Assembly (NCBI RefSeq): GCF_016906535.1
Contig: NC_057370.1
Span: 1-64,000, forward strand
DNA from: Rhizoctonia solani
Lineage: Eukaryota > Basidiomycota > Agaricomycetes > Cantharellales > Ceratobasidiaceae
Reading direction: 5' to 3'
Length of the DNA stretch: 64,000 bases
A model generated the notes under the pieces. It saw only the letters and a list, made by a program, of their open reading frames with translations. It was not told where the DNA came from and did no database searches. Below are positions 35,028 to 47,600 of this stretch, piece after piece; position 1 is the stretch's first letter, and each line of letters starts with the position of its first letter. The position numbers and the translations under genes were made by a program.

Positions 35028-36525
35028 TTTATGGATATGACATTTCCTCATTAATCTGTACTTATTTTATGAATTATACTAGTAATCTTACAGTAAACAA
35101 ATGAGATAAGATGCGAACTAAGGTTTCAAGGTCCCTCTATCCAATGGTGGCCTTTACAAAACCTATAAACCTCAGGAATACCCTCAATATGCAATGCTTT
35201 TTGCATATATGCTGTTTTCTCACTCATTTAAATACATATAAATTCAGCTGAGTAGATAAACAGTAACAAGTAATATTTCTCTTGTTTGTAGCATTTATTA
35301 TTCAAGATTCTATCTTGTGGCTACACACAGAAATATTCAGGGTCCCCCCTGTCGCATAGGCAAGTGCTCCGGCGCTTAATCAGCCCTTAAGCGCCGACGC
35401 ACTAAATGCGCCTTTTCTCCATCACCCGGGCATCCCACACTGCCGAATCGCTTGCGCTTAGGTGCGCATGTTTGTGCGCTCCAGAACGCTGGGTCAAACT
35501 CCCAAAACGGACAACATTTGGCTGAGTTATGCCCCATTTACTGTAAGTACCCAATGCAGAGGTATCCTACCTTTGGGATTGTTTACTCCAAGGATGAAAC
35601 ACTTAGCCTTGGGACATCTAAGGACCCACACAGGTAAATAATGCCTTGGGGCAAACATTGCCTTGGGGCAAATATTAGGATCTGTTGTTTGTTTACTATG
35701 TACCAAGTACTGGCTCCCTGTACCTCCTGTACCCCCTCTTGGTATCAATCATGTATATACTTGTTTGTGCACCTTCTCAGGGTATAAAAGGACCCTGTGA
35801 AGACGCTTCTAATGCATCCATTTATCCACTCTTATATATTGACATATACACACAAGCCTTTAACAGCTTATCTGCGCATTTACTTTAGTGATTGACTCAC
35901 TGTAAATAGCATAGGAGGTTATTCGGCGCACTAAGACCATAGGCCAGTCCCAACAGACACAGGGTAACCTATTAGTGTACTTACTGCGACCCTGTGCCCC
36001 TTGACTGTCACAGTTGTTGAGTTCAACATTGAGTATAGTGCGACGGTACTGTAAGGATTGTTGTGATTGAGTGATAGTGTTTCAATCCACCATACCCCTC
36101 ATATTGTAGATAGCTTTATCTACAATATCTCATAAATCCTAGATATATTTTAGGTAAACCCCATAAGTCTTAAGTCTTACTTAAGCATATATAAGTCCTA
36201 TACTTATTAGGCAAATACTATAAATCCTGTACATTAGTCAAGTAACCCTCTTACTTAAGGTACTATCCTAGAGACCTTAAGTATACATACCCTTAGTCAC
36301 TTAGGCTTAAGTAACATTAGTCTAAGGTACTATACATAACCAACCACCTGCACTTCATAGTTGCTAGACTATTTGTTAGGAGTTGTTATTCCTGATAACC
36401 TAGCCTATATTGTGCATATATTCTGTGCATATATTCTGATTCTTAATACTAGTTATTAGTTATTCTCATATACATTTTGTATATAGTAATTCTTTCTTAC
36501 TCCTGTACTTACACGACTCTTAACA
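35028..36525 (+). repeat. 3' LTR of left chromovirus
   Basis: 1498 bp. It has lost the G of the terminal TG (reads TTTATGGATATG) and carries a few one-base homopolymer deletions relative to the 5' LTR. It shares GCCGAATCGC with the 5' LTR of the same copy, where both right-copy LTRs read GCCAAATCGC. It ends CACGACTCTTAACA, where the 5' LTR ends CACAACTCTTAACA. Confidence 0.93.
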
Positions 36526-36851
36526 CTGGGTGTTACCATGGTCGGTTGGCCTCCTTATATATTCTATAAGCTAGCTAATTACAAATGTACCATATCAAAT
36601 ACTGTATCAAATAAGAACCCCGCTCTGCAGTTGGCCTTACTCATGCATATGTGTCACTGATGTCTGTCATGGTGATGTCATCAGGTGGAGGTGGCTACGT
36701 GTGCTGAAGTAAGTGCGGAAGGGGACGTGGCTCGGCGCTTAGCGTATGGTATAAGCGCCAAAGTCACGTGATTGAAAAGGTTGTCCGTTTGTCTTTGTTT
36801 AAATTCGAGAAAATGGGAATAAATTCCCTGGTATGGATTGTGTCTACAACA
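36526..36851 (-). repeat. LTR fragment of a second family, 5' part, inverted
   Basis: Read on the minus strand, this starts TGTTGTAGACACAATCCATA at 36851 and runs to ACCATGGTAACACCCAG at 36526, where it is cut by the left chromovirus LTR. It matches the 5' halves of the copies at 60343 and 61089. It keeps many CpG sites that those copies have lost. The 3' part of the LTR is not adjacent in the present arrangement. Confidence 0.75.
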
Positions 36852-36935
36852 GAAGGTCATTGCTTGACAAAATGGCAATGATAAGGGTAGAACTAAAGGC
36901 AAATATTAATCTTCTTGTGGAGCTAGATATGAGCT

Positions 36936-37773
36936 AAGAAGATGTGCCAGATTGGGGCGCAGGTGATGTGCACCAAGGTGAGTAGAATGACATGAACATT
37001 GACAAAAGCAAAAAGCCAATTTTGAACTCCTCTCCTTTGTAGAACCTCCGCAACACCAACATTGTCAATGGAAGCATTGGAAGAATATTGGATTTCATGA
37101 CTCCAGCGGAGGCGCAACAATCAAAAACAATTTATTCATATAATTCCAAGTGATGACCCTAACTATAAACCAGGAACAGCAGGACCACATCGGGGAATGG
37201 AATTGTACCAAGTGCATCCTGTTGACGTCAAGAGCGCCACAAAAAAACCACACAATGACAAGGATGGAAATTTTTATTTTCCAACTACTGAAACCAAGGG
37301 CCAGGCGTGGCCGGTCGTTCAATTTGATGATGCAGTCCTCCTTGCAACACCAACCCTATTTACATTAGAGGACGTAATGGGCAGGACTCAAGCATGTTGG
37401 AAGCAGGTAAGTCAAGAGCATAGAGTATGTGTCACGTATTGATAAATGTTTTGGTAGATACCATTGATATTGGCCTGGGCATTAACTGTAAGCTGACAAA
37501 AAGAGTTGAATGAGACTAAGCAGAAAATTAATACAGTTATTCATCTATAGATGCACAAAGCACAGGGGCAAACCCTTTTGCGTGTTAAGGTTGACTTGTT
37601 GGCAACCTTTGCTCCAGGCCAAGGTGAGATAGCACCAATTTGGTTGCCCCAGAAATGGTGTCTAATGGAGAAGAAAACCAATAGCATACGTAGGAATATC
37701 CCGCTGCAAGACTCTTGAAGGGTTAGAAGTTTTAAACTTCTCCTCAAGCGTTGTGTTTGCACATGAAAGGTAA
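36936..37773 (+). pseudogene. PIF1-family helicase, 3' remnant
   Basis: C-terminal part of a PIF1-like 5'-3' DNA helicase, of the type found as cellular genes and in Helitron transposons. Exons, split by short GT-AG introns, encode GAQVMCTK, then NLRNTNIVNGSIGRILDFMT, then WPVVQFDDAVLLATPTLFTL. Across an intron ending TATAG they encode WALT-MHKAQGQTL (helicase motif V region) and, after a further intron, YVGISRCKTLEGLEVLNFSS (motif VI) with a stop at 37771-37773. The Walker A and B parts are absent; upstream of 36936 the frame meets stops and then the inverted LTR fragment. I read it as a truncated, non-functional remnant. Confidence 0.75.
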
Positions 37774-38187
37774 ATGAACAGTTAAATGTCCGCAACAATA
37801 ACTCAGTATATGTAGTGTTATAAAATGGAACAAGACACTAATCACAACGTTGCATAAGCGCGGGTATTAGTGCATTAGGACCGACGCAATGGTCTCAATT
37901 ACACTTTCATTATAGTACTTCCCCTCATTTATGTATCCAAGGTGTTCTATTACCCTTCAATCTCCCCAGGTGTTTTCTTCTGCATACCAATCCACATCTA
38001 CTTTGAGCGCTTCAGGCTTTGCAGATGGCTTTGTACCTAGTAGATCTTCAAATCAGTCTCTGTCCTTTGATGATATAACAACGTCAATGTGAAAGGTTAA
38101 CATGCTGAAAATAAGCACATGTATTTGAGTAAAATTGCAAGTGGAGTGAAACAGAGGCCAAAATATACTGATTTCAGGTATCAAAGC
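37774..38187. other. Spacer right part, displaced target-site sequence
   Basis: No gene is seen. The last 110 bases (about 38080-38187), read on the minus strand, continue the sequence that stops at 22835. Joined, they match an unoccupied related repeat at about 59411-59530 (shared ATACCTGAAATCAGTAT-like and TTTTCAGCAT blocks). Confidence 0.7.
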
Positions 38188-39689
38188 TGTTAAGAGTCGT
38201 GTAAGTACAGGAGTAAGAAAGAATTACTATATACAAAATGTATATGAGAATAACTAATAACTAGTATTAAGAATCAGAATATATGCACAGAATATATGCA
38301 CAATATAGGCTAGGTTATCAGGAATAACAACTCCTAACAAATAGTCTAGCAACTATGAAGTGCAGGTGGTTGGTTATGTATAGTACCTTAGACTAATGTT
38401 ACTTAAGCCTAAGTGACTAAGGGTATGTATACTTAAGGTCTCTAGGATAGTACCTTAAGTAAGAGGGTTACTTGACTAATGTACAGGATTTATAGTATTT
38501 GCCTAATAAGTATAGGACTTATATATGCTTAAGTAAGACTTAAGACTTATGGGGTTTACCTAAAATATATCTAGGATTTATGAGATATTGTAGATAAAGC
38601 TATCTACAATATGAGGGGTATGGTGGATTGAAACACTATCACTCAATCACAACAATCCTTACAGTACCGTCGCACTATACTCAATGTTGAACTCAACAAC
38701 TGTGACAGTCAAGGGGCACAGGGTCGCAGTAAGTACACTAATAGGTTACCCTGTGTCTGTTGGGACTGGCCTATGGTCTTAGTGCGCCGAATAACCTCCT
38801 ATGCTATTTACAGTGAGTCAATCACTAAAGTAAATGCGCAGATAAGCTGTTAAAGGCTTGTGTGTATATGTCAATATATAAGAGTGGATAAATGGATGCA
38901 TTAGAAGCGTCTTCACAGGGTCCTTTTATACCCTGAGAAGGTGCACAAACAAGTATATACATGATTGATACCAAGAGGGGGTACAGGAGGTACAGGGAGC
39001 CAGTACTTTGGTACATAGTAAACAAACAACAGATCCTAATATTTGCCCCAAGGCAATGTTTGCCCCAAGGCATTATTTACCTGTGTGGGTCCTTAGATGT
39101 CCCAAGGCTAAGTGTTTCATCCTTGGAGTAAACAATCCCAAAGGTAGGATACCTCTGCATTGGGTACTTACAGTAAATGGGGCATAACTCAGCCAAATGT
39201 TGTCCGTTTTGGGAGTTTGACCCAGCGTTCTGGAGCGCACAAACATGCGCACCTAAGCGCAAGCGATTTGGCAGTGTGGGATGCCCGGGTGATGGAGAAA
39301 AGGCGCATTTAGTGCGTCGGCGCTTAAGGGCTGATTAAGCGCCGGAGCACTTGCCTATGCGACAGGGGGGACCCTGAATATTTCTGTGTGTAGCCACAAG
39401 ATAGAATCTTGAATAATAAATGCTACAAACAAGAGAAATATTACTTGTTACTGTTTATCTACTCAGCTGAATTTATATGTATTTAAATGAGTGAGAAAAC
39501 AGCATATATGCAAAAAGCATTGCATATTGAGGGTATTCCTGAGGTTTATAGGTTTTGTAAAGGCCACCATTGGATAGAGGGACCTTGAAAACCTTAGTTC
39601 GCATCTTTATCTCATTTGTTTACTGTAAGATTACTAGTATAATTCATAAAATAAGTACAGATTAATGAGGAAATGTCATATCCATAACA
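38188..39689 (-). repeat. 3' LTR of right chromovirus
   Basis: 1502 bp. It ends (in its sense) CACGACTCTTAACA, like the left copy's 3' LTR and unlike both 5' LTRs. It is near-identical to the inner 1.23 kb of the 5' LTR at 50283-51516. Confidence 0.95.
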
Positions 39690-39705
39690 TATCCCCCCCA
39701 ATCTG
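39690..39705 (-). promoter_or_regulatory. Polypurine tract (right copy)
   Basis: On the minus strand this reads CAGATTGGGGGGGATA followed by TG, directly before the 3' LTR start TGTTATGG. This is the expected plus-strand primer. Confidence 0.75.
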
Positions 39706-40142
39706 GACTTATCCTATCAAGAAATGGCTTCCTAATTAATGGTTTGGTGCTAATTGATTATACTCCTTGCAATTGGAAATAAATTCCTTAATTTTTATGG
39801 CTAAGTCTTAAGGTGTCGGAGCCATGGGCGCTTAAGGCTTAGTCATATGCTTGGAGTATTCAGCTGGTGTCGGGTATTTACTTGTTGTAATTATTGCGAG
39901 GTCAAATCTGAAGCTTTTGACTTAGTTAAAAGTGCTATCGATATCTATCGAGTCGTGGCTATCGATCGGTACTAAGTGTGGTGGGACGTTCACACGAATA
40001 AGGGTCGAATTCTTAGCGACGATTATTTAGACGAGTCAAAAGGATCAAATTCGCGAGTAAGGTATTAGTAGTTGCAGAATACAGGAATTGAGACGCTGGG
40101 AACGTTGGGATGTAGTATATACAAGCAAGACATATTGTTAGC

Positions 40143-41555
40143 TCAGTTAGAGACGACGGGAAAGGGGCGAATGATGTGTTCAGAGTCGATTTCGAGCCCT
40201 CCGCCGATGTTGACGTCCTTGTTGTCGCCTAGCTTGAGGTCGCGAGCGTGAACCTCGTGCCAGTGGTCTTCCCATGAGAACGGCGGCGTATGTTGCTGCG
40301 GTACGGTGGGCCATTCAGGTGGTCCCAGGTCGACGACGGGATTTGGTTCTCCCGGCCATTCCCAAACAGATTCGACGAAGTCGTTACCGAACCCGGGGGA
40401 TACGGATTCGACGCTATGTGCGACTGCAACCAACGAGAGTTGCTGCGTGAGGGCAGCGATGTCGAGCTCGTGGCTGTGGGCGTATTCCGGAGCAGGGAAT
40501 TCGCCTGCTTTGTTGGCGGCGTGTAACGGGGCGTACTCCGGAGCCGTAAACGAGTCGCCGTTCTGGTAACCCAGGTGAGTTGTTTCGGGTTGTTCGGAAG
40601 GTTCTCGAGGGGGAAGTCCCCAGGCGGCGTAGTCGAAGGGGACTTCCGCGAAGTCCACCAAGTGGGGCGGCGGAACGTTCTCAGGCGGCGGAGTAATTGG
40701 TCCCAGTGCTTTGTCGTTGCCGTCGTATCCGTTGACAGGGAATCCTGTGATTGATAACCTGGTGAGCTGAGTACAATTATGTCGCGTTATGCTACAAGTC
40801 TTACCTGCGTCGGACAGATCGTCTTCGGAGTGTTCAACTACCGGGTGACCATGCAGACGGCACCAAAAACGATGCGCCGAAACGCAGGCGGGGGAACCGC
40901 GAATATACCCAACATGTGCAATATTACTATACTCCATTTGTTTAGTAGCCGTGATAATGATGGATAGAGCATTGAGGCAAATCGCGTAGAAGTTGTTGTG
41001 ATGTACCTGTTGCTGTAGCTCGTGGAACGAATCAGCAGGGAAGTGATAGACGTCCTCCCTGAAACAAATGGGACGCGGGATGTACGGAAAACCGATCTTG
41101 ACAAGTTCAGTTGCGTAGTCGTAATTGGCCCAGGGTTCGCGACGATTCCATCCAGCGGGTTGTACAGCTTCGCCAAAGACACAAAGAGCATGGGTGTAAG
41201 CCCCGTGCAACGCGTGAGTGAGGTCAACACCTAGAAACCATTGAGGGGGATGGTCCTCATCCATAAGGAAAACCTCAATGTCAGGCATGGCGTGAATACG
41301 ACGTTCTAGGGGATCAGGGTGGTTCTCAGAGTAGGGGGAGTAGTGATCATTGTGACGGTTAGCATAGACATAGTACAAATCGCGAACATGACTAGCTTCA
41401 ATGATACCTAGCTCAGGAGTGAGAGGCACGTCATTCCTGTAGGAGGTGAAGATGGGGTAGCAATAATAGTCTTGGGAAAAGGACATAGTAGATATGGTTT
41501 GTGGACAATTGAGTAAGATTGGGATGGTGATTGGGAGAGTTTTTAGTGAGAGCAT
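40143..41555 (-). CDS. Chromovirus accessory ORF, unknown function
   Basis: 470-codon ORF located 134 bp downstream of the gag-pol stop and before the 3' LTR. I recognise no family. The likely start is M24 (MSFSQDYYCYPIF, 41486); the upstream ATG 41555 adds a hydrophobic leader (ITIPILLNC). The first third has the AT-rich composition of the element. From about 41240 the sequence becomes GC-rich with different codon use, suggesting a captured host segment. Visible features: a hydrophobic patch NALSIIITATKQM, a Cys/His/Trp-rich stretch (CVSAHRFWCRLHGH), and a Pro/Glu-rich acidic C-terminal half with repeated PEYA motifs (TAPEYAPLH, PAPEYAHSH). A 60-nt segment at 40745-40804 has GTAAGA and CACAG ends and is divisible by three, so it could be an intron whose retention keeps frame. 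It shows no integrase, protease, chromodomain or clear envelope features. The left copy keeps the same ORF apart from indels. Confidence 0.75.
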   Translation of the reverse strand: MLSLKTLPITIPILLNCPQTISTMSFSQDYYCYPIFTSYRNDVPLTPELGIIEASHVRDLYYVYANRHNDHYSPYSENHPDPLERRIHAMPDIEVFLMDEDHPPQWFLGVDLTHALHGAYTHALCVFGEAVQPAGWNRREPWANYDYATELVKIGFPYIPRPICFREDVYHFPADSFHELQQQVHHNNFYAICLNALSIIITATKQMEYSNIAHVGYIRGSPACVSAHRFWCRLHGHPVVEHSEDDLSDAGKTCSITRHNCTQLTRLSITGFPVNGYDGNDKALGPITPPPENVPPPHLVDFAEVPFDYAAWGLPPREPSEQPETTHLGYQNGDSFTAPEYAPLHAANKAGEFPAPEYAHSHELDIAALTQQLSLVAVAHSVESVSPGFGNDFVESVWEWPGEPNPVVDLGPPEWPTVPQQHTPPFSWEDHWHEVHARDLKLGDNKDVNIGGGLEIDSEHIIRPFPVVSN

Positions 41556-41689
41556 TTATACAAAATCCATCCTCCATAAGATAGGTTTGACTTAGAGATT
41601 CAGACGTTGAGTAGGTTGTTATTTCCTATCTTGGAGGATATGACCAGTTTAGTTACACCTGTGGGTACATAGGAGAAGCCATGTGGAGC

Positions 41690-44600
41690 TTAGAACTCCT
41701 TCTTTTTCTTGTGATTGGGATGGGTAGTGGAGCCAGAGGTTTGCTTCCATTCCTTGATGACTTCTGGAGCATTCCTTAACTCTTTCTCTGTCCTCCATCT
41801 ATCATGTTCTGAGCTGTACCCAAGCCAACGGATTTTGTACTGTCTAATCCTCTTGTTGCCTTTCTTGATTGTCCTTTCTTCTACTATTCTTTCCACCTCA
41901 TATTCAGGCATCTGTTGGAAGTCTTCTCTAGGTATATTCTGAGTGGGTCGGCTTCCAAACTCTGGGGGTGATGCCTTGTAAGATTCCAAGTGTGCTATGT
42001 TAATGATTGGGTGTATGCAATAGCTAGCAGGTAATCTTATCCTATATGCTACTGGTGATATGCTTTCCATGACTTCAAATGGTCCTTCATAACGCATATT
42101 TAGCTTATTCCCTTTCCCTGACTGATGTTTGAGTAAGTTTAAGGAATGGGGATTGATTAAGACTAAATCTCCTGGCTCAAAGGTAACATGTGTCTTGTCA
42201 GAATTATAGTATTTCTGTTGATAATTCTGAGCTACTTTGAGAGCGTCCTTAGCTAGTGATCGTGCTAATTCCATGGATTCCTTGAATTCTTCAGCTGTTT
42301 GACTTTCTTGTGCTGGTCTTGGAATGTTCTCAGAAGTGAGAGCCAGTAAGTCGGCTGATGTTAGAGGCTGGAATCCGCGGAGTAGAAAGGCTGGTGTCTG
42401 TTGTGTGGATGTATGCACACCTGTGTTGTATGAGTGCGCAAATCCTGGTAGAAGCTTACTCCAATTGTCCTTAGCTGGGTTAGTGAATACTCTAATTGCT
42501 ACTTCTGTAGTTTGATTAAGTATCTCTGTTTGTCCATCACTCTGAGGATGATGTGCAGTGGTGAGTGCTTGCCGAATTCCTAACATACTAACTAAGTGAC
42601 CCCAAAAGGCTCCTGTCCATCTAGCATCTCTATCAGTGATTACTTGCCGAGGTAAACCATAGTGACACCATATGTGATCATGGAACAGTTGCGCTGTTTG
42701 TACTTCATCTATCTGAGTAGTACATGGGATGAAATGTCCATACTTAGTTAGTTTGTCCACAATAACTAGGATAGCGTTGTAGTTGTTACTTGGTGGAAGA
42801 TCCATGATGAAGTCCATTGATACTACTTCAAAGGGTTGCTGTGGAATAGGTAAAGGTTGAAGGAATCCTCTGGGTCCATGCCGTCGATGTCCTGCTTTCT
42901 GACAGATATCACAAGTGTGTACATACTTCTGAATGCTTCTAGCCATCTTAGGCCAATAGTAAACAGAAGCAATTTGGTGATATGTCTTAGCATAACCAGC
43001 ATGTGCTCCTTGATTGAGGTTATCATGATTTTCCTTCAAAATATCTACTTGTAGATCCCTAGGTACACATAGCCAATACTTTTCCTGGGAATCTATAAAG
43101 TAGATCAATCCATTATCTCCTATCTGGTATTGATGGAAGGGTGGATTGAGTGGATTGTGGTGCGACTTGAACTCTTCCATCACTTGCTTAAAATGGGAGT
43201 CCTTCTTGTATGCTTCTATGAACCTTGTGATTTCTTCTGAGTTTATTGATATTTCCACAGAGTATGAGGTAGTTGTTTGATAAGATATAGCTTCTGCCGG
43301 TGTGGGTATCCACTTCTTGATGGGCTTCTGGCTATTTCCAATTTTGTAACTCTGGGTGAATGCGCTTGCAACTCTAAGAAGTTTCTCTTCAAAACGTTCA
43401 TTTATCTCCTTGTAGAGGTTTCTTAATGGGTCTTCCTCCATATTGAGCTTGAGTGGAGTCGATTGATCTGCTGGAGGGCTGATATGATATGGGGTTCTCC
43501 TCCTAAGTCTTGAGATAGGATCTGCATTGTCATGTACTCTTCCTGCGCGGTGCACAATCTGCATTCCTGGGTAGGCTGAGAATACTAAGCCCCATGTCAT
43601 GAGTCTTCTGTTGACATTATTGTAAGTCTTGCTCCAGGTGAGAGCGGTGTGATCTGTGATAGCAACAAATTCAGCTCCTTCCAAGTATACCTGAAATTTC
43701 ACAAGTGCTTCCTTGAGGGCTAATGCTTTGCGCTCTGTTGGGGAGTAGTTTCTTTCTGCTTCTTTTAGAATCCTTGACCAATAAGCAATGACTCGCTCCA
43801 CTTGTACAGTTGTTTCTTCAAAGTCTTGCTTATCCCATGTATCCCCCCCAGTCACGTCGTCTCTCTGCTTGGAAGCAGGAATTGTCATTCTGGGAACTGG
43901 GTTTCCTTTGTCATATTCCCCCCTTAAGTACTTGTATGCCTTTGTCCCCTTTAGGTCTTTTATCTTGATGGATTGGACTTGCTGTAATATTCCTCCAAGG
44001 CCATAGTCGCATGCATCTGTATATAATCTGTATGGTTTTCCAATAATAGGATAAGCCATTACTGGAGCAGATGCAAGGGCCTCTTTAGCAAGTTCAAACG
44101 CTTGTTGTTCCTTTTCCTCCCAAGACCAAGCTGTTCCTTTCTTGAGAAGCTTGAACAAAGGCGCTACAATCCATGAGTAGAAGGGAATATAGCTAGAGAA
44201 ATAAGTCATCATCCCTAGGAAAGTCTGTAAAGTAGGAACATTTTTAGGGGGTTCCAACTCTAAGATAGCATCAACTTTTTCCTTATGGGTTGATAGACCT
44301 AATCTTGATACCTTCTGTCCTAACAATAGTAGTGATTGGTATCCAATGTGACATTTCTTTGGAGATAGGGTGATTTCAGCTTCTTCAATAGCTCCTAAGA
44401 CTTGATCTAAGTGATTGCAATGGTCTTCAAACTCAACACTATAGATCACTATGTCATCAATATATACCAGGGCAAATTGCCATAGAAATCTTGAAAGTAT
44501 CCTATTCATGACACGCTGGAACTCGGCTGGTCCATTCCTATATCCAAAGAGTAGTTTGGTAGGTTGCCAATGGCCATTGTGACATCTGAAAGCAAGTTTC

Positions 44601-47600
44601 TCTCTGTCTTCCTCCTTAATGGTTAGCTGAGTGAAACCAGCTAGCGCATCTAAGGTAGTAAGCCATTGAGATCCTTCCAAGGCATGCAAAATGTCAGTTT
44701 GCTTTGGTAAGGGATACTCATCTGGTACAGCTACTTCATTGAGACGTCTGTAATCCACACATAGTCTGGGTTTACTGTTGCGATAGACTACTATGACAGG
44801 AAATCCCCAAGCACTTTTGGATGGCTCAATGACTCCAAGTTTAAGCCATTCCTCAATCTGCTTGTCAATGACTTCTCTTTTAGCTGGAGAAGCATGGTAA
44901 GGGGTTAGAGATATTTCTTTAGTTCCTGGCCTTAGTCTAATTTCCAGTTGAGTGTTATGAGTACCAAGTCTACCATCTAATCCAAAGGCTAACTCATGCT
45001 TGCGCAAAACTTTTTCTAGTTTAGCCCTTTGATTAGGGGTGAGATGTTCTGAGAAATTAACTTCTTGAAGAAATCTATCTGAAGGGACAGGTTCTGGGTC
45101 AGGTACTTCAGCAGTCTTAGGTCCTCCTTCAGGCGACTTCATTAATTCCTCTTCTTGCACAGTAGGCTTTTCTTCAGCTTTCCTCTGCACCATGGCTTGT
45201 ACTAAGGTAGCATACTTGATAATGCTGTCTTTTTCTTCCTTAGTAATGTCCTTTTCCTTTGCAAGGTATTCATTGGGATCATGCATATATCCAAGAATTT
45301 CTCCTCCTTGCAATCTTAAAGGATGTTCTGATAGGTTAGAAACCTGAATCTTAGGATTGTTCCTATCTATCAGGCAGTCTGTTATTGCAAACAGATGTTC
45401 TTCTTGTCGATGGGAATTGAAGGATCTGTCCATAAAACCAGAGGCTTGACCTTCCTTCCATGTTGTCTTGACTTTGATGAGCTTGATGGTATGCACTGGG
45501 ATAGTAACTGTCTCATATACTTTTACTTTGACAGTATTGGGAGGTAATTTCCTATGTTGGAGTCGCTTCTTGTAGGCTTTCTTAGAGATCTTGATTTTCT
45601 CAGAATTCTTGATGAATCCTTGCACAACTTCAACCATAAAGGTATTACCTTGTTGGTCAATTCTTGGGCTGGAATCTGATTCTTCCACAGGAATAGAACG
45701 TCCTGTATCCCCAAAAACTATCCTTGTTCCATCTCCATTCCTAACTAATGACAGTTGATACTGAGATGCAAAGTCTGTTCCTAAGATAAAAGGTGTGTTC
45801 ATGTTAGGAACTATATAGGCTTCTACAATCATTTTAACTAGTCCTTGTTCAGTATCAAAGATGATAGGAAGGGAAATATACTGTGATAAGCTACTATTCC
45901 CAGTAACTTGAATTAACTTGAGTTTTTGTCCAATGCGCACTCTAGGTGATGGATCTAGAGTTTTAAGTATTGACTCATTAATGAGAGTGATCTCTGATCC
46001 TGAGTCAAAGGTGATGCGCTTCTTAGGTCCATTACTTGTCTGAAGCCATCCTTTGATGATGGTGGCTTTGGATCCAAAGAAAGCAGTTCCTGGTGGTCTT
46101 GACATTAATTGCTTGAGAGTGATTTCTTCTCCATTCTTGGCAATAGCTGTATGACTACTAGCCATTTTCAGTTTCTTATTAAGGCTCTTCCTAGTGGGGA
46201 GCTTGGGTTGTACATATCCAGAAAATACAGATGAATCAGATTCCTTACTGCCCTGGTCAGCAGAGTTAGTACCCTGGCTGACAGTGGTCCCCTCCAGACC
46301 ATGCTGTTCCTCCTGGGATCCAGAGCTGGGCTTAGCGCTGGAGGTAGAGACAGCTAATGACTGAAGGGGCTTATGAAAATCCTGCTCTTCCTCAGAAACA
46401 GACTCTTCTCCTTCAGTGTCATATTCTGTTTCATCAAGGTAGGCTTCATCACAGAGATCTTCATAAGCTTCCTGGGCTTCCCATTCATCATCATCAGCTT
46501 GTGCCATATGTGATCGCACAAATCTGGAGTTTTTCTTGGCATGCTTACAGTCTCTATCCCAGTGCATCATACTTCCACAGTGTCTACAAGGTCTAGCTTT
46601 CTTGTCTTTAGGAGTTTTACCTTTAGATACTGTAGAGTCATCCTTAGGGTATTTTGGTGGAGGATTATTTTGATGCCATCCTACTGGTTTAGATCCTGCT
46701 AAGTGTGAGCGCGCACTTGGCCTAGAATGCCTGTTTCCTTCTAGTCTCTTGAGAGTAGATTGCATCTGATGTAGCTGACGCTGTATGTCAGAGTTATGAG
46801 AAGAATCTTTTCCCAAAAGGTCCTCCTCATGCCATGCAATCTTGTCAAGGAAGTCCTCCCAAGTGACTATTCTTGAGGTGTCTATATGCGTGGTCCAGGA
46901 CTTAGGAGCACCATTCATGATTTCAAAGATTAATTCAGAGTCAGTCCAGTCACTGACAATAGTAAGAGCCTCCATCTTCCTGATGACATAGTCTTCTGGA
47001 GTCTCTTCTGAATGATCTTTATCCCTGAACCTGATGCGCATGGCTTCATTCTTGCTTCTGTTCAGGAAGGTCCTATTCATGAAGTGGATAGTGATAGCTT
47101 GCCTAAGTGCTGGCCAATCTTCAGTTATAATTCGCCTATAGTCCTTATCTAATGCATTGAACCATCTAAGAGCTCTACCTGTGAACCTGAGAGGAATCTG
47201 CTGTCCAAGCTGAATTCTAGTGTAGCTACTATACTCAGCTAGGTTGTTGATGGATGTCATCCAGCGCGACAGCTTCTTGGTATCTCCATCCCACTCTGGG
47301 ATTATGTCAGGTTTCAGCTTAGTATCAAAATGTACAGGAGCTGGATTGAAAGGTCTAGCTCTAGCTGCATTTGCTTGAGCATATGGTTCATTTCCTGGGT
47401 CTTCTGGGTCGTTAGGAGGTCCTCCTCCATTCCTTCTAGGTGGGTTGTTCCTTCTTCTACCAGAGTTATCAAAATCTCCATCATCACTATCATATGGTGG
47501 GTCATTTCCTCCTCCTCCTTCAGCTAAGGGAGCTAGTCTATCTCTAAGTTGATCCCTAGGGGGTGGATCATTAAACAGCTCACTAAACCTTCTAGAGGAG

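Larger units (their letters stand above)
22836..36525 (+). mobile_element. Left Ty3/Gypsy chromovirus copy (frame-broken)
   Basis: Full-length LTR retrotransposon of 13.7 kb, the same family as the right copy but in opposite orientation. Order: 5' LTR 22836-24336, primer site, gag-pol (24455-33030), accessory ORF (33233-34704), polypurine tract, 3' LTR 35028-36525. LTRs carry the TGTTA...TAACA inverted termini. The 5' flank is GCTTT and the 3' flank is CTGGG, so there is no matching target duplication across this copy. Compared with the right copy, nearly every difference I found is a one-base indel. There is also one tandem duplication of about 173 bp in pol. Confidence 0.95.
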
